From an uncultured Aliiroseovarius sp. (GTDB lineage Bacteria > Pseudomonadota > Alphaproteobacteria > Rhodobacterales > Rhodobacteraceae), in contig NZ_CANLNB010000006.1 in NCBI RefSeq assembly GCF_947492455.1, positions 62,001 to 126,000 of the forward strand: a DNA stretch of 64,000 nucleotides. The letters run 5' to 3'. Each line of letters begins with the position of its first letter. Positions within the stretch are counted from its first letter, which is position 1. Shown in pieces: positions 32,308-41,321 of the stretch. A program made the translations under genes and the position numbers. The notes beneath the pieces were generated by a model. It ran no database searches. It saw only the letters and a list, made by a program, of their open reading frames with translations, and was not told the DNA's origin.

Positions 32308-35100
32308 ATGAGCTTTGGCAAGGGTTGTCATCTGCATCTGGTCGATGGATCGGCCTTCATCTTTCGGGCCTATCACGCGCTGCCTCCGCTGACGCGCAAA
32401 TCCGACGGGTTGCCCATCGGGGCGGTGGCCGGATTCTGCAACATGTTGTTCAAGTTCATCGAAGACAATGCGGGTGCAGATGCTCCCACCCATGTGGCTG
32501 TAATCTTTGACCATTCCGGCAAGACGTTCCGCAGTGACATCTACCCCGAATACAAAGCCAACCGTCCCCCTGCACCCGAAGACCTGCGCCCGCAATTCCC
32601 GCTGACCCGCGACGCCACCCGCGCCTTCAATATCGCCTGTATCGAGGTCGAAGGGTTCGAGGCCGACGACATCATCGCCACCCTTGCCCGTCAAGCGGAC
32701 GAGGCGGGCGGTCGCGTGACCATCCTGTCCTCGGACAAAGACCTGATGCAGCTTGTGGGCGGCGGGGTCGAAATGCTCGACCCGATGAAAAACAAGCGGA
32801 TCGGCGTCGAGGGCGTGGAAGAGAAATTCGGCGTCGGCCCCAACCGTGTGGTCGATGTGCAGGCACTGGCAGGCGATAGCGTCGACAACGTGCCGGGTGC
32901 GCCCGGCATCGGCATCAAGACCGCCGCGCTTTTGATCAACGAATTCGGCGACCTCGACACGCTTCTGGAACGCGCCGAGGAGATCAAACAGCCCAAGCGC
33001 CGCCAGACCCTGATCGAGAAAGCCGACCAGATCCGCATCTCGCGCCAGCTGGTGAAGTTGGACGATCAGATGGATCTGGACGTGGCGTTCGAGGATCTTG
33101 AACTGAAAGATCCAGAACCAGAAACGCTGTTGAATTTCTTGGCTGAAATGGAGTTCCGCACGCTGACCAATCGCGTCGCTGGCAAGCTGGGGATGGACGC
33201 CCCCGAGATCGCGCAGCCGGAAGGCAGCGATGCGCCCGCAGCGCCCGAAATGCCCGCCATCGACCCCGAGAAATACGAGTGGGTCAAAGACATGGACGCT
33301 CTTTCCGCGTGGATAGATCGGGCTTACGCGCGTGGCTATGTGGCCTTCGACACCGAAACCACCGGCCTGAACGAAATGCTGGTTGATCTGGTCGGCATCT
33401 CGCTGGCCGTCGAGGCCGGGGAAGCCTGCTATATCCCACTGACCCACAAGACCAGTCAGGCAGACGATCTGTTCGGTGGCTCGGATCTGGCCGAGGGGCA
33501 ATTGCCGCTGGATCAGGTCATTGCGGCGCTTAAACCGATGCTGGAGGATCCCGCGATCCTGAAGATCGGCCAGAACATGAAATACGACGCCAAGATCCTG
33601 GCGCGCTATGGCGTAAACGTCGCCCCGATCGATGACACGATGCTGATGTCCTATGCCCAGAATGCGGGCCTGCATGGGCATGGCATGGACAAACTGTCGG
33701 AAGAATACCTGTCGCACAGCCCGATCTCGATCAAGTCGCTGTTGGGCACCGGGAAGTCTGCCATCACCTTTGATCGTGTGCCCATCGAAGACGCGGTGAA
33801 ATACGCGGCCGAGGATGCAGACATTACCCTGCGCCTGTGGCAAATCCTGAAGCCGCGTCTGCACAGCAGCCACGTCACGCGCGTCTATGAACGGCTTGAA
33901 CGCCCGCTGGTCCCGGTTCTGGCGCAGATGGAGATGACCGGCATCAAGGTCGATCGCGAGGTCCTGTCGCGCATGTCCAACGCCTTCGCCCAGAAAATGG
34001 CGGGATATGAGGCCGAGCTGCACGAAATCGCAGGGCGCGACTTCAACGTGCAATCCCCGGCGCAGGTGGGCGAAATCCTGTTTGGCGAGATGGAACTGCC
34101 CGGCGGTAAGAAAACCAAGACCGGTCAGTGGTCGACGCCCGCCGATGTGCTGGAAGACCTCGCCGCCGAACATCCTTTTGCCGCGCGGGTTCTGGACTAT
34201 CGACAGCTGCAAAAACTGAAATCGACCTACACGGACGCGCTGCAGGATCACATTCACCCGGAAACGGGTCGTGTGCATACGTCTTACCTGCAAACCGGGG
34301 CGAACACGGGACGCATGGCGTCCAGCGATCCGAACCTGCAAAACATCCCGGTCCGGACCGAGGAAGGCCGCCGCATTCGCGAGGCATTCGTCGCCCCCGA
34401 AGGGACTAAGCTGATCAGCCTCGACTACAGCCAGATCGAACTGCGCATTCTGGCCCATATGGCCGGGATCGACGCGCTGAAACAGGCTTTCCGCGACGGC
34501 CACGACATCCACGCCATGACCGCGTCCGAGATGTTCGATGTACCGCTGGACGAAATGACGCCGGACATCCGCCGACAGGCGAAGGCGATCAACTTCGGGG
34601 TCATCTATGGCATCTCGGGCTTCGGTCTGGCGCGCAATCTGCGCATTCCGCGCTCCGAGGCGCAGGGCTTCATCGACCGCTATTTCGAACGCTTCCCCGG
34701 CATTCGCAAATACATGGACACCACCATTGAGTTCGCCAAGGAACACAAGCGGGTCGAGACGTTGTTCGGTCGCCGCATCCACACGCCCGAAATCGGCGCA
34801 AAAGGCCCGCAGGCGGGCTTCGCCAAACGCGCAGCGATCAACGCGCCCATCCAAGGCACCGCCGCGGATATCATTCGCCGTGCTATGATCCGTATGCCAG
34901 ATGCGATCGCCAAACTACCTGCCAAGATGCTGTTGCAGGTCCACGATGAACTGATCTTCGAAGTGGACGAAAACGCCGTGGACGAGGTGATCGAAACCGT
35001 GCGCCACGTCATGGAAGGCGCGGCGGAACCGGCAATCAAACTGGACGTACCGCTGGTGGTCGATGCAGGCGTGGGCATGAACTGGGCCGAGGCACACTAA
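32308..35100 (+). CDS. polA: DNA polymerase I
   Basis: PolA fills gaps and removes RNA primers. The 930-residue protein has all three domains. The 5'-3' exonuclease (about 1-290) contains DGSAFIFRAYHALPP and the ADDIIATLA metal site. The 3'-5' exonuclease (about 325-520) contains FDTETTGLN with intact acidic residues. The polymerase has motif A SLDYSQIELRILAH, motif B RRQAKAINFGVIYG and motif C LLQVHDELIFEV. Proofreading therefore looks functional. It is a single gene; the start follows AGGGGGAATTCC. Confidence 0.98.
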   Translation: MSFGKGCHLHLVDGSAFIFRAYHALPPLTRKSDGLPIGAVAGFCNMLFKFIEDNAGADAPTHVAVIFDHSGKTFRSDIYPEYKANRPPAPEDLRPQFPLTRDATRAFNIACIEVEGFEADDIIATLARQADEAGGRVTILSSDKDLMQLVGGGVEMLDPMKNKRIGVEGVEEKFGVGPNRVVDVQALAGDSVDNVPGAPGIGIKTAALLINEFGDLDTLLERAEEIKQPKRRQTLIEKADQIRISRQLVKLDDQMDLDVAFEDLELKDPEPETLLNFLAEMEFRTLTNRVAGKLGMDAPEIAQPEGSDAPAAPEMPAIDPEKYEWVKDMDALSAWIDRAYARGYVAFDTETTGLNEMLVDLVGISLAVEAGEACYIPLTHKTSQADDLFGGSDLAEGQLPLDQVIAALKPMLEDPAILKIGQNMKYDAKILARYGVNVAPIDDTMLMSYAQNAGLHGHGMDKLSEEYLSHSPISIKSLLGTGKSAITFDRVPIEDAVKYAAEDADITLRLWQILKPRLHSSHVTRVYERLERPLVPVLAQMEMTGIKVDREVLSRMSNAFAQKMAGYEAELHEIAGRDFNVQSPAQVGEILFGEMELPGGKKTKTGQWSTPADVLEDLAAEHPFAARVLDYRQLQKLKSTYTDALQDHIHPETGRVHTSYLQTGANTGRMASSDPNLQNIPVRTEEGRRIREAFVAPEGTKLISLDYSQIELRILAHMAGIDALKQAFRDGHDIHAMTASEMFDVPLDEMTPDIRRQAKAINFGVIYGISGFGLARNLRIPRSEAQGFIDRYFERFPGIRKYMDTTIEFAKEHKRVETLFGRRIHTPEIGAKGPQAGFAKRAAINAPIQGTAADIIRRAMIRMPDAIAKLPAKMLLQVHDELIFEVDENAVDEVIETVRHVMEGAAEPAIKLDVPLVVDAGVGMNWAEAH

Positions 35101-35167
35101 ACACGGCCCGCTTTTCTTGTCCCAAATATCCCGGGGTGAGCCCGGCACGGGCGAGGGGCAGCGCCCC

Positions 35168-35890
35168 TTACTTGCGCACCGGCACATCCCCATCGCCGCG
35201 CGGGTCTAACCCCTGCGCTTCCAACTTGTCGTAAAGCGCGTTCAGCCCCTTGTCGCGCTCCTCGCGGAAGCGGTCTCCGGTCGAGAACCCTTCGATCCGG
35301 TCGACGCGGAACATACGGAAGTCTTCACGTAGCTCGCACCAGCCCACCACGGTCCACCCATTGCGCCAGAGCCAAAGGGCCAAGGGGCGGATTGTGCGGG
35401 TGGACTTTGCGCCTGCCTCGTCCGCATATGTCATGATCAACCGTAGCCGCGTATCAATGGCGCTTTCGATTTGGTCGATGAAATGCCGGTCACGATCAGA
35501 GGGGCGCAAGGTGGGGCCGGCGTGGATCTCGACCCGCTTGGCTTGGGCCTCTAATGCTTCCGGCAGCACCGCGCGAATTTTGATCAGGGCTTCGCGGGCG
35601 GCGGCGGCCATCGCAGCCCCGCCCATCCGTTCGATCAAGTGGGTGCCTGCGATCACGGCCATGATCTCGTCCCGGTTGAACATCAGGGGCGGCATATCAT
35701 AGCCCGCCCGCATCACGTACCCGACGCCCGCCTCGCCCTCGATCGGAACGCCCGAACCGATCAGGTCAGCGACATCACGATAGATCGTGCGCTCGCTGAC
35801 CTCGAGTTTTTCGGCCAGATCCCGCGCCGTGGTCAGCCGACCGCCTCGAAGCAGCTGAACAATCTGAAAAAGGCGATCGGCACGGCGCAT
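35168..35890 (-). CDS. YafY-like HTH-WYL transcriptional regulator
   Basis: The 240-residue protein has an N-terminal DeoR-type helix-turn-helix (TTARDLAEKLEVSERTIYRDVADLIGSGVPIEGE, residues 20-53) and a C-terminal WYL domain where the core reads ALWLWRNGWTVVGWCELREDFRMFRVDRIEGF. WYL domains bind small molecules or nucleic acids to tune regulation. The start lies 3 bp after the glyoxalase-fold gene on the same strand, so the regulator and the VOC protein form an operon, a pairing I have seen in related bacteria. The effector is unknown. Confidence 0.88.
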   Translation of the reverse strand: MRRADRLFQIVQLLRGGRLTTARDLAEKLEVSERTIYRDVADLIGSGVPIEGEAGVGYVMRAGYDMPPLMFNRDEIMAVIAGTHLIERMGGAAMAAAAREALIKIRAVLPEALEAQAKRVEIHAGPTLRPSDRDRHFIDQIESAIDTRLRLIMTYADEAGAKSTRTIRPLALWLWRNGWTVVGWCELREDFRMFRVDRIEGFSTGDRFREERDKGLNALYDKLEAQGLDPRGDGDVPVRK

Positions 35891-35893
35891 GGA

Positions 35894-36262
35894 TCAGGCG
35901 GCTTTCGGTTCAAACATGCCGATCGCGTTGCCATCGGGGTCCGAGGCATAGACGAAGCGCCCCATCGGCAGCGGGATTGGATCGCTGGTCACCTTGCCAC
36001 CCGCACCTTCGCAGCGCGCAATCGCGTCTTCCAGCGCGTCCGGCACCACCATGTGCACGGTCGGGCCACTGCCATCAACCGCAGGCTTGCCGGCATAGAG
36101 ATGCCCGCCACCCGGCGCGTCGGTGCCGCCAAAATCAGCCATCGGCACGGGGCCGGTGGTGTCGATCTTCATCGTCCATTTGAAGACAGTGCTATAGAAA
36201 CTCACGGCTTTTTCCAGGTCAGAAACGGGGATCTCGCTCCAGCATACAATCGTGGGGGTCAT
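35894..36262 (-). CDS. VOC (glyoxalase/dioxygenase-fold) family protein
   Basis: The 122-residue protein has the paired beta-alpha-beta-beta-beta units of the vicinal oxygen chelate fold: VCWSEIPVSDLEKAVSFYSTVFKW at the start, and DPIPLPMGRFVYASDPDGNAIGMFEP at the end. Metal-ligand positions near residues 7, 50 and 100 are not all clear, so enzyme activity cannot be stated. It resembles the PhnB/YdcJ-like proteins found with YafY regulators. The frame extends 20 codons upstream, but the ATG at 36262 follows a GAAAGGACTG site. It is in an operon with the WYL regulator. Confidence 0.85.
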   Translation of the reverse strand: MTPTIVCWSEIPVSDLEKAVSFYSTVFKWTMKIDTTGPVPMADFGGTDAPGGGHLYAGKPAVDGSGPTVHMVVPDALEDAIARCEGAGGKVTSDPIPLPMGRFVYASDPDGNAIGMFEPKAA

Positions 36263-36337
36263 TGGGTCAGTCCTTTCATCAGTGTTGATGAGGCGGTTCT
36301 GACATACCCCTCCTGACAGCATAGTGTCAGGAGCCTG

Positions 36338-37096
36338 TCAGCCGAACCCATTTATCCATGACAGCCCGTCTTCGGTTCGGCCAGAGGGGTGGTATTCACC
36401 ACTGATCCATCCTGCATAGCCCTCGTCATCCAACTGCCGAAACCACGCGGGATAGTCGATCACGCCTGTCTCAGGCTCGTGCCGGTCTGGTATGCCACCC
36501 ACCTGAATGTGGCGGGTCAGGTGTTTCACCTTTTCCCAAGTGGCTTGCATGTCGCCAGTGATTTTGTGGGCATGGTAGGCGTCGAACTGCATGTGCAAAT
36601 TAGGTGCATTGACCTCGGCCAGAATCTCAGTTGCCAAATCGTAGTCCGACAGGAAATAGCCCGGCATGTCGTCTCGATTGATCGGTTCGATGGTCAGGCT
36701 TTGTTTCGGGGCAGCGTCAGCGGCCCATATCAGGTTTTCGACAAATGCCGCACGAGCTGCACCCCCTTCCGCCGCGCCTGCCATGATGTGCAGATGCGTG
36801 GCGTTAAAGGCCTGTGCAAAGCGCAGTGCGCGCTTAAAATCATGGCGAAACCGGTCTTGTCCGTCCGGCATGGCCGCAAAGCCGCGCGGACCACCCGTCC
36901 AGTTGGGTGGCGGCGTGTTGATCAACGCCATTTGCAGCCCGTTTGCCGTTAGCCGACGCTGAATGTCCTTGGCCGGATCGTCATAGGGGAACAGCACCTC
37001 GACCGCGGCAAACCCGGCCTCGGCGGCGGCGTCGAACCGGTCCAGAAAGGGCAGTTCGGTGAACAGCAAAGTAAGGTTGGCGGCGAAACGAGGCAT
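36338..37096 (-). CDS. hyi: Hydroxypyruvate isomerase
   Basis: Hyi interconverts hydroxypyruvate and tartronate semialdehyde in glyoxylate and glycolate metabolism. The 252-residue TIM-barrel protein has the N-terminal ANLTLLFTELPFLDRF block (residues 5-20), the glutamate-bearing LTIEPINRDDMPGYFL and the C-terminal GEYHPSG segment, in line with the xylose isomerase-like metal site. The frame extends 23 codons upstream without a good start. Gcl, GlxR or glycerate kinase genes are not adjacent. A related TIM-barrel isomerase activity cannot be excluded. Confidence 0.87.
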   Translation of the reverse strand: MPRFAANLTLLFTELPFLDRFDAAAEAGFAAVEVLFPYDDPAKDIQRRLTANGLQMALINTPPPNWTGGPRGFAAMPDGQDRFRHDFKRALRFAQAFNATHLHIMAGAAEGGAARAAFVENLIWAADAAPKQSLTIEPINRDDMPGYFLSDYDLATEILAEVNAPNLHMQFDAYHAHKITGDMQATWEKVKHLTRHIQVGGIPDRHEPETGVIDYPAWFRQLDDEGYAGWISGEYHPSGRTEDGLSWINGFG

Positions 37097-37203
37097 GGCA
37101 GTCTTCGGGTCCTTGTCAGCGGGGTTACGCCAAACTTGCCGATGGCGGTGTTTGACGCAAGGCAAAGGTGTTGTAGGATTCTCGCAATTTAAAGGTGTTT
37201 TCC

Positions 37204-37644
37204 ATGCGTTTTGTTCTTGCCCTTATTGCGAGCCTTGCGGTGTCGGCCTGCCAGCCGAGCGAAAGCAGTGAAAGGGCCAGTTTCTGCGACCGCCTGATCG
37301 GGTGGGAGGTTGTGGACGCAAAGACCAAACGCGCGGTATCGCGGCCCGAGATTTGCGCACTGAGCCAGCCCGACGCGCTGTGGTTCCGGTCACAGCAGGT
37401 CAGCACCAAGCTGACAGGGCGAGACTTCTGGCTGTTGGTGCCGCCGAATGATCCACATCTGAAGGGCAACGCGGTCTCCGGATGGGACCTTCAAGTGCGC
37501 CCCTATGGCTTTGCACACGAGTTCTTTCTGGTCCGCAACGCGGGCGCGCGCCTTCAACCCGCCATTGCCCAAGATGCCTGTCCACGTAAGGCGGTCGGTC
37601 TGGGCGGGATTGAAGGCGGCAAGACCTATTGTTTGACCAATTAG
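37204..37644 (+). CDS. Uncharacterised lipoprotein
   Basis: The 146-residue protein has a lipoprotein signal peptide with the lipobox SLAVSAC (lipidated Cys near residue 16) and a mature part of about 130 residues with four further cysteines (FCDR, ICAL, DACPR, TYCLTN), probably forming two disulfides. It has no domain that I recognise. An ATG three codons upstream (37195) is an alternative. It is convergent with choV, with a 10-bp gap. Probably anchored to the inner or outer membrane. Confidence 0.7.
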   Translation: MRFVLALIASLAVSACQPSESSERASFCDRLIGWEVVDAKTKRAVSRPEICALSQPDALWFRSQQVSTKLTGRDFWLLVPPNDPHLKGNAVSGWDLQVRPYGFAHEFFLVRNAGARLQPAIAQDACPRKAVGLGGIEGGKTYCLTN

Positions 37645-37654
37645 GCCCGCGCGC

Positions 37655-38674
37655 TTAGCTGCGCGGGTCCAGAAGGCGGGCCATGACGGCGTCCGAAGTA
37701 ATGCGCCCGACGGACTGTCCGGCTTCGGTCACGCCAATCTCGTCTTGCCCAGTCAGTGCTTTCATCACCACATCCACATGATCTGCCACGTCGACGGTGA
37801 TTGATGCGGCCGAGGCGCCACCTTCCATCACGTCGCGCGCGGTTAGAACGCCCAGCGGGTTCATATGCGCCACGAAATCCGCCACGTAGTCGTTCACCGG
37901 ATGGGTGAAGATGTCGCGCGGCGTGCCGCATTGGACGATGCGCCCGCCCTCCATGATGGCAATCCGGTCGCCCAGTTTGAACGCCTCGTCCAGATCGTGG
38001 CTGACGAAGATGATGGTGCGTTTCAGGCGTTGCTGAAGCTCGATCAACTCGTCTTGCAGGCGCGCTCGGATCAGTGGGTCGAGGGCCGAGAACGGCTCGT
38101 CCATCAGAAGGATCGGCGCTTGGGTGGCAAAGGCGCGGGCAAGGCCCACACGCTGTTGCATGCCGCCCGACAGCTCGCCCACTTTGCGGTTGGCCCATTC
38201 GCTGAGGTTGACCAGCTCTAGCTGCTCGTCCACGCGGGCTTTGTGTTCGGCTTTGGCCATACCGGCTAGTTCCAGACCCAGCCCGACGTTCTCGCGCACG
38301 GTTCTCCATGGCAGAAGGCCGAATTGCTGGAACACCATCGCCACGTGGTTCTGGCGGATCCGGCGCAGCGTGCCAGCGTCGGCATTGGTCACATCAACCA
38401 GCCCGTTTCCGTCATTTACCCGCACGCAGCCACGCACCACCGGGTTCAGCGCGTTCACGCCGCGCAGCAGGGTGGACTTGCCCGATCCGGACAGCCCCAT
38501 CAGCACAAGGATTTCGCCCTCGGCCACGGACAGCGAGCAGTTGTGCACGCCCAGCACTTGGCCGGTTTCGGTCTTTACGACCGAGCGGTCCTTGCCCGCA
38601 TCCATTGCGGGCAGGGCGCTTTCCGGTTTGTCGCCGAACACGATCGAGACATTGTCAAATTCTACAGCGGTCAT
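37655..38674 (-). CDS. choV: Choline/betaine ABC transporter ATP-binding protein
   Basis: ChoV is the ATPase of the quaternary-amine importer ChoXWV. The 339-residue protein has Walker A LSGSGKST (near residue 60), the extended ProV-type segment QQFGLLPWRTVRENV after the Q-loop, the signature LSGGMQQRVGLARA and Walker B LLMDEPFSALDP. A C-terminal region (about 265-339) with paired short beta segments resembles the regulatory CBS-like tail of ProV. The frame has a 2-bp gap to choW. It is the last gene of the choX-lysE-choW-choV run. Confidence 0.93.
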   Translation of the reverse strand: MTAVEFDNVSIVFGDKPESALPAMDAGKDRSVVKTETGQVLGVHNCSLSVAEGEILVLMGLSGSGKSTLLRGVNALNPVVRGCVRVNDGNGLVDVTNADAGTLRRIRQNHVAMVFQQFGLLPWRTVRENVGLGLELAGMAKAEHKARVDEQLELVNLSEWANRKVGELSGGMQQRVGLARAFATQAPILLMDEPFSALDPLIRARLQDELIELQQRLKRTIIFVSHDLDEAFKLGDRIAIMEGGRIVQCGTPRDIFTHPVNDYVADFVAHMNPLGVLTARDVMEGGASAASITVDVADHVDVVMKALTGQDEIGVTEAGQSVGRITSDAVMARLLDPRS

Positions 38675-38676
38675 GA

Positions 38677-39513
38677 TTACGCCTCCCGTTCTACGCGCAG
38701 CATGCGATCAAGGGCGATGGCGACCGCCACAATGACCAGCCCGCTTTCAAAGCCCAGCGATGCGTTCACCGTGTTCAGGGCGCGCACCACCGGCACACCA
38801 AGGCCGTCTGCACCAACCAGGGCCGCGATGACGACCATCGACAGCGACAGCATGATGGTCTGGTTCAACCCGGTCATGATCTGCGGGAAGGCCGAGGGCA
38901 GCTCGATCTTCCACAGGGTCTGCATCCGGGTGGCGCCAAAGGCCTGTCCAGCCTCGGTTAGGGCTTTCGGCACTTGGCTGACGCCCAGTTGGGTCAGGCG
39001 GATTGGGGCCGGGATCACGAAGATGAAGGTCGCCACAAGGCCTGGCACCATGCCGATGCCAAACAGCACGATCATCGGGATCAGGTACACGAAGGTCGGG
39101 ATCGTTTGCATCATGTCCAGAACCGGCAGGATCGCTTGGAAGAAGCGCGGGCGGTGGGCGGCGTAGATGCCGATCGGCACGCCAACGCCCATACAGAACA
39201 GGACCGAGAAGACGATCAGCGTCAGGCTTTCTGTGGTTTCTTCCCAATAGCCTTGGTTCAGCACGTAAAGGAAGCACAGCGCGACAACGGCGACGCGGCC
39301 CCAGCTACGCTGGATGTAGTAGGTCAGTGCACCCAGAAGTGCGACGATCAGCAGGGCGGGCGGGTATTGCAAGAGCCACAGGAACCCGTCGATCCCGTCA
39401 CTCAGGACATCATCGACGAAGTCAAAGAAGGGGCCAAATGCGTCGGTCAGCCAGTCAAACCCATTCGAGATGGTTTTGCCGACCGGAATTTTGGTATCTG
39501 TCAGCCAGTCCAC
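38677..39513 (-). CDS. choW: Choline/betaine ABC transporter permease
   Basis: The 278-residue ProW-type permease has about six membrane helices and the binding-protein-dependent transport motif, seen as the block starting EAGQAFGATRMQTLWKIELPSAFPQIM (near 175-200), which contacts the ATPase. A periplasmic N-terminal part (FDWLTDAFGPFFDFV) is present, as in ProW and OpuA permeases. It is placed 3 bp after the LysE-type gene and 2 bp before choV, so all three are one transcript. The specificity is set by the binding protein ChoX. Confidence 0.93.
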   Translation of the reverse strand: MDWLTDTKIPVGKTISNGFDWLTDAFGPFFDFVDDVLSDGIDGFLWLLQYPPALLIVALLGALTYYIQRSWGRVAVVALCFLYVLNQGYWEETTESLTLIVFSVLFCMGVGVPIGIYAAHRPRFFQAILPVLDMMQTIPTFVYLIPMIVLFGIGMVPGLVATFIFVIPAPIRLTQLGVSQVPKALTEAGQAFGATRMQTLWKIELPSAFPQIMTGLNQTIMLSLSMVVIAALVGADGLGVPVVRALNTVNASLGFESGLVIVAVAIALDRMLRVEREA

Positions 39514-39516
39514 GTG

Positions 39517-40131
39517 TCAGTGCCTTTCATTAAGGGCCAGGGCAAGGCCAGAGAAGATCAGGAAGCCGCCGACGCCCTTGTTCAGGGTATGCAGGCGGTG
39601 CGGGGTTAGAAGGCCTTGGAAGCCTGCGCCAAATCCTGCGTAAAGTGCAACCGCAAGACATTCGAGCACCAGAAACAGCCCGCCAAGAAGCGCATATTGC
39701 GGGGCGAGCGGTTGGGCAAGGTCGGTGAATTGTGGGAAGAAAGCTGTGAAGATTGCGATGGCTTTCGGGTTGCCGATGGCGATCAGGAAGTCGCGGCGGA
39801 TTAGCGCGGTAACCGGTTCATCCGATAGTGGCGTGGTTTCGGCCTGCGGTTTTGCACGCCACATGCGCCAGCCGACATAGATCAGATAGGCGGCGCCCGC
39901 GTATTTCACCGCGTTGAACGCAGCCTCCGAGGCAGCAAGAACTGCCCCCAGACCAATGCCCACAAGCAGGATCATCGCGGCAAAGGGCAGCATACGGCCC
40001 ATGCCCCCAGCAAGCCCAACCAAAAGCCCGCGCCGCGCACCGTTCGAAAAGGCCAATACATTATTGGGCCCCGGCGCGATGTTCAGCGCGAAGCAGGCCG
40101 GAATGAACAGGGCGAGCGTGGCAAGTGTCAT
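39517..40131 (-). CDS. LysE/RhtB-family exporter inserted in the choline uptake operon
   Basis: The 204-residue membrane protein has the N-terminal LysE/RhtB block PACFALNIAPGPNNVLAFSNGARRG (about 11-35), in which the GPN motif is diagnostic, and five to six helices. Members export amino acids or related small metabolites. Unusually, it sits between choX and choW, with only 3 bp to choW, so it is made with the importer. A stem-loop at 40159-40186 separates it from choX. It may export a choline breakdown product or be a bystander; neither can be shown here. Confidence 0.88.
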   Translation of the reverse strand: MTLATLALFIPACFALNIAPGPNNVLAFSNGARRGLLVGLAGGMGRMLPFAAMILLVGIGLGAVLAASEAAFNAVKYAGAAYLIYVGWRMWRAKPQAETTPLSDEPVTALIRRDFLIAIGNPKAIAIFTAFFPQFTDLAQPLAPQYALLGGLFLVLECLAVALYAGFGAGFQGLLTPHRLHTLNKGVGGFLIFSGLALALNERH

Positions 40132-40158
40132 ATCTGGTTCTTCAGGATGTCAAAACGA

Positions 40159-40186
40159 AACGCGCCGGGAGGATCCCCGGCGCGTT
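40159..40186 (-). terminator. Intercistronic hairpin between choX and the LysE-type gene
   Basis: An 11-bp perfect stem (40176-40186 with 40159-40169) with a 6-nt loop on the minus transcript, followed by an imperfect U-run (TTTCGTTTTG). It probably causes partial termination or protects choX mRNA, giving more binding protein than permease. Confidence 0.7.
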
Positions 40187-40202
40187 CCAAATTGTGTTGG
40201 GT

Positions 40203-41135
40203 TTACATGCCCAGCGAGGCTTTAACCGCGGCCACAGCATCGCCACCGTCTTTGGTGGTCACGCCGTCCAGCCATGCCATGTAGGCGTCGGGGTTGGCAG
40301 CCAGCCATGCTTTGGCAGCGTCAGCGGGATCTTGGCCGTCATTCAGGATGGCGCCCATGATCTCGTTTTCCATCGCCAGCGAGAAGCTGAGGTTTTGCAG
40401 CAACTTACCGGTGTTGGCGCATTCACTCACGTAGCCTGCACGGGTGTTGGTGTCGACCACGGCACCACCCAGGTTCGGGCCGAAGAAGTCGTCGCCGCCG
40501 GTCAGATAGGACATCTCGAAGTTGGCGTTCATCGGGTGGGGTTCCCAGCCCAGGAATACGATCGGCTCGCCTTTCTTATCGGCGCGGGCCACTTGGGCCA
40601 GCATGCCCTGTTCCGAGCTTTCAGCAACCTCGAAGCCTTCAAGGCCAAATGCGTTGCCGTCGATCATCGACTGGATCAGGCGGTTGCCGTCATTGCCCGG
40701 CTCGATGCCATAGATCTTGCCTTCCAGCGCGTCTGCTTGGGCCGCAATGTCAGCGAAATCCTTGATGCCCAGATCAGCGGCGGCCTTGTTCACGGCCAGC
40801 GTGTACTTGGCGCCTTCCAGGTTGGTGCGCACGGTGTCGACGGTGCCTGCCTCGCGATAGGGCGCGATGTCGGCTTCCATGGTGGGCATCCAGTTGCCCA
40901 GGAATACGTCAACGTCGCCTTCAGCAAGCGAGGTATAGGTTACCGGCACGGACAGGACCTTGATGTCGGTCTCATAGCCCAGAGCTTCCAGAACAACGGT
41001 GGTGGCCGCGGTGGTTGCGGTGATGTCTGTCCAGCCAACGTCCGAGAAGGTTACTTCGTCGCAGTGGCCATCAGCAAACGCGGTGGTGGCAACAGCCGAC
41101 AGCGCGATGGCGGAAAGTGTGGATTTGAGTTTCAT
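40203..41135 (-). CDS. choX: Choline ABC transporter substrate-binding protein
   Basis: ChoX binds choline in the periplasm and delivers it to ChoWV. The 310-residue protein has a signal peptide (1-21, ending TTAFAD) and the aromatic-cage segments of the family: VGWTDITA near residue 34, FLGNWMPTM near 79, KYTLAV near 109 and FLGWEPHPMN near 194. These Trp and Tyr residues bind the trimethylammonium group by cation-pi contact in the Sinorhizobium homolog. It is divergent from betI, so import and catabolism are probably controlled together by choline through BetI. Confidence 0.95.
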   Translation of the reverse strand: MKLKSTLSAIALSAVATTAFADGHCDEVTFSDVGWTDITATTAATTVVLEALGYETDIKVLSVPVTYTSLAEGDVDVFLGNWMPTMEADIAPYREAGTVDTVRTNLEGAKYTLAVNKAAADLGIKDFADIAAQADALEGKIYGIEPGNDGNRLIQSMIDGNAFGLEGFEVAESSEQGMLAQVARADKKGEPIVFLGWEPHPMNANFEMSYLTGGDDFFGPNLGGAVVDTNTRAGYVSECANTGKLLQNLSFSLAMENEIMGAILNDGQDPADAAKAWLAANPDAYMAWLDGVTTKDGGDAVAAVKASLGM

Positions 41136-41267
41136 ATGTTCGCTCCCTGTTTTTTTGGTGCGGTTTTGCTGGCCGGGGCCCGCATATGCAGACCACTCGG
41201 CGTGACCCTAACGCAGGTAGCGCAGGGGTGGAACCGGCTTCATTGGTGCAGACGGTGCTTTTTATTG

Positions 41268-41281
41268 ATTGACGAGTCAAT
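41268..41281 (+). promoter_or_regulatory. Putative BetI operator
   Basis: A perfect palindrome ATTGAC-GA-GTCAAT lies 40 bp upstream of betI, inside an AT-rich stretch of the 186-bp region shared with choX. TetR-type BetI repressors bind AT-rich dyads in this position, so it is a good candidate for joint control of both directions. Confidence 0.6.
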
Positions 41282-41321
41282 TAAAAAAAGCAACCCTGAT
41301 GTACGCAAATCGGAGAGGCAC

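Noticed and set aside
32293-34854. An 853-codon minus-strand ORF opposite polA
   Set aside because: It is antisense to intact polA, and its translation (rich in His, Arg, Gly and Gln) has no domain. It is the typical mirror of a GC-rich gene.
40125-41321. About 400 codons of open frame upstream of betI
   Set aside because: The stretch is antisense to choX and part of the control region. Only the last 194 codons, from ATG 41322, form betI.
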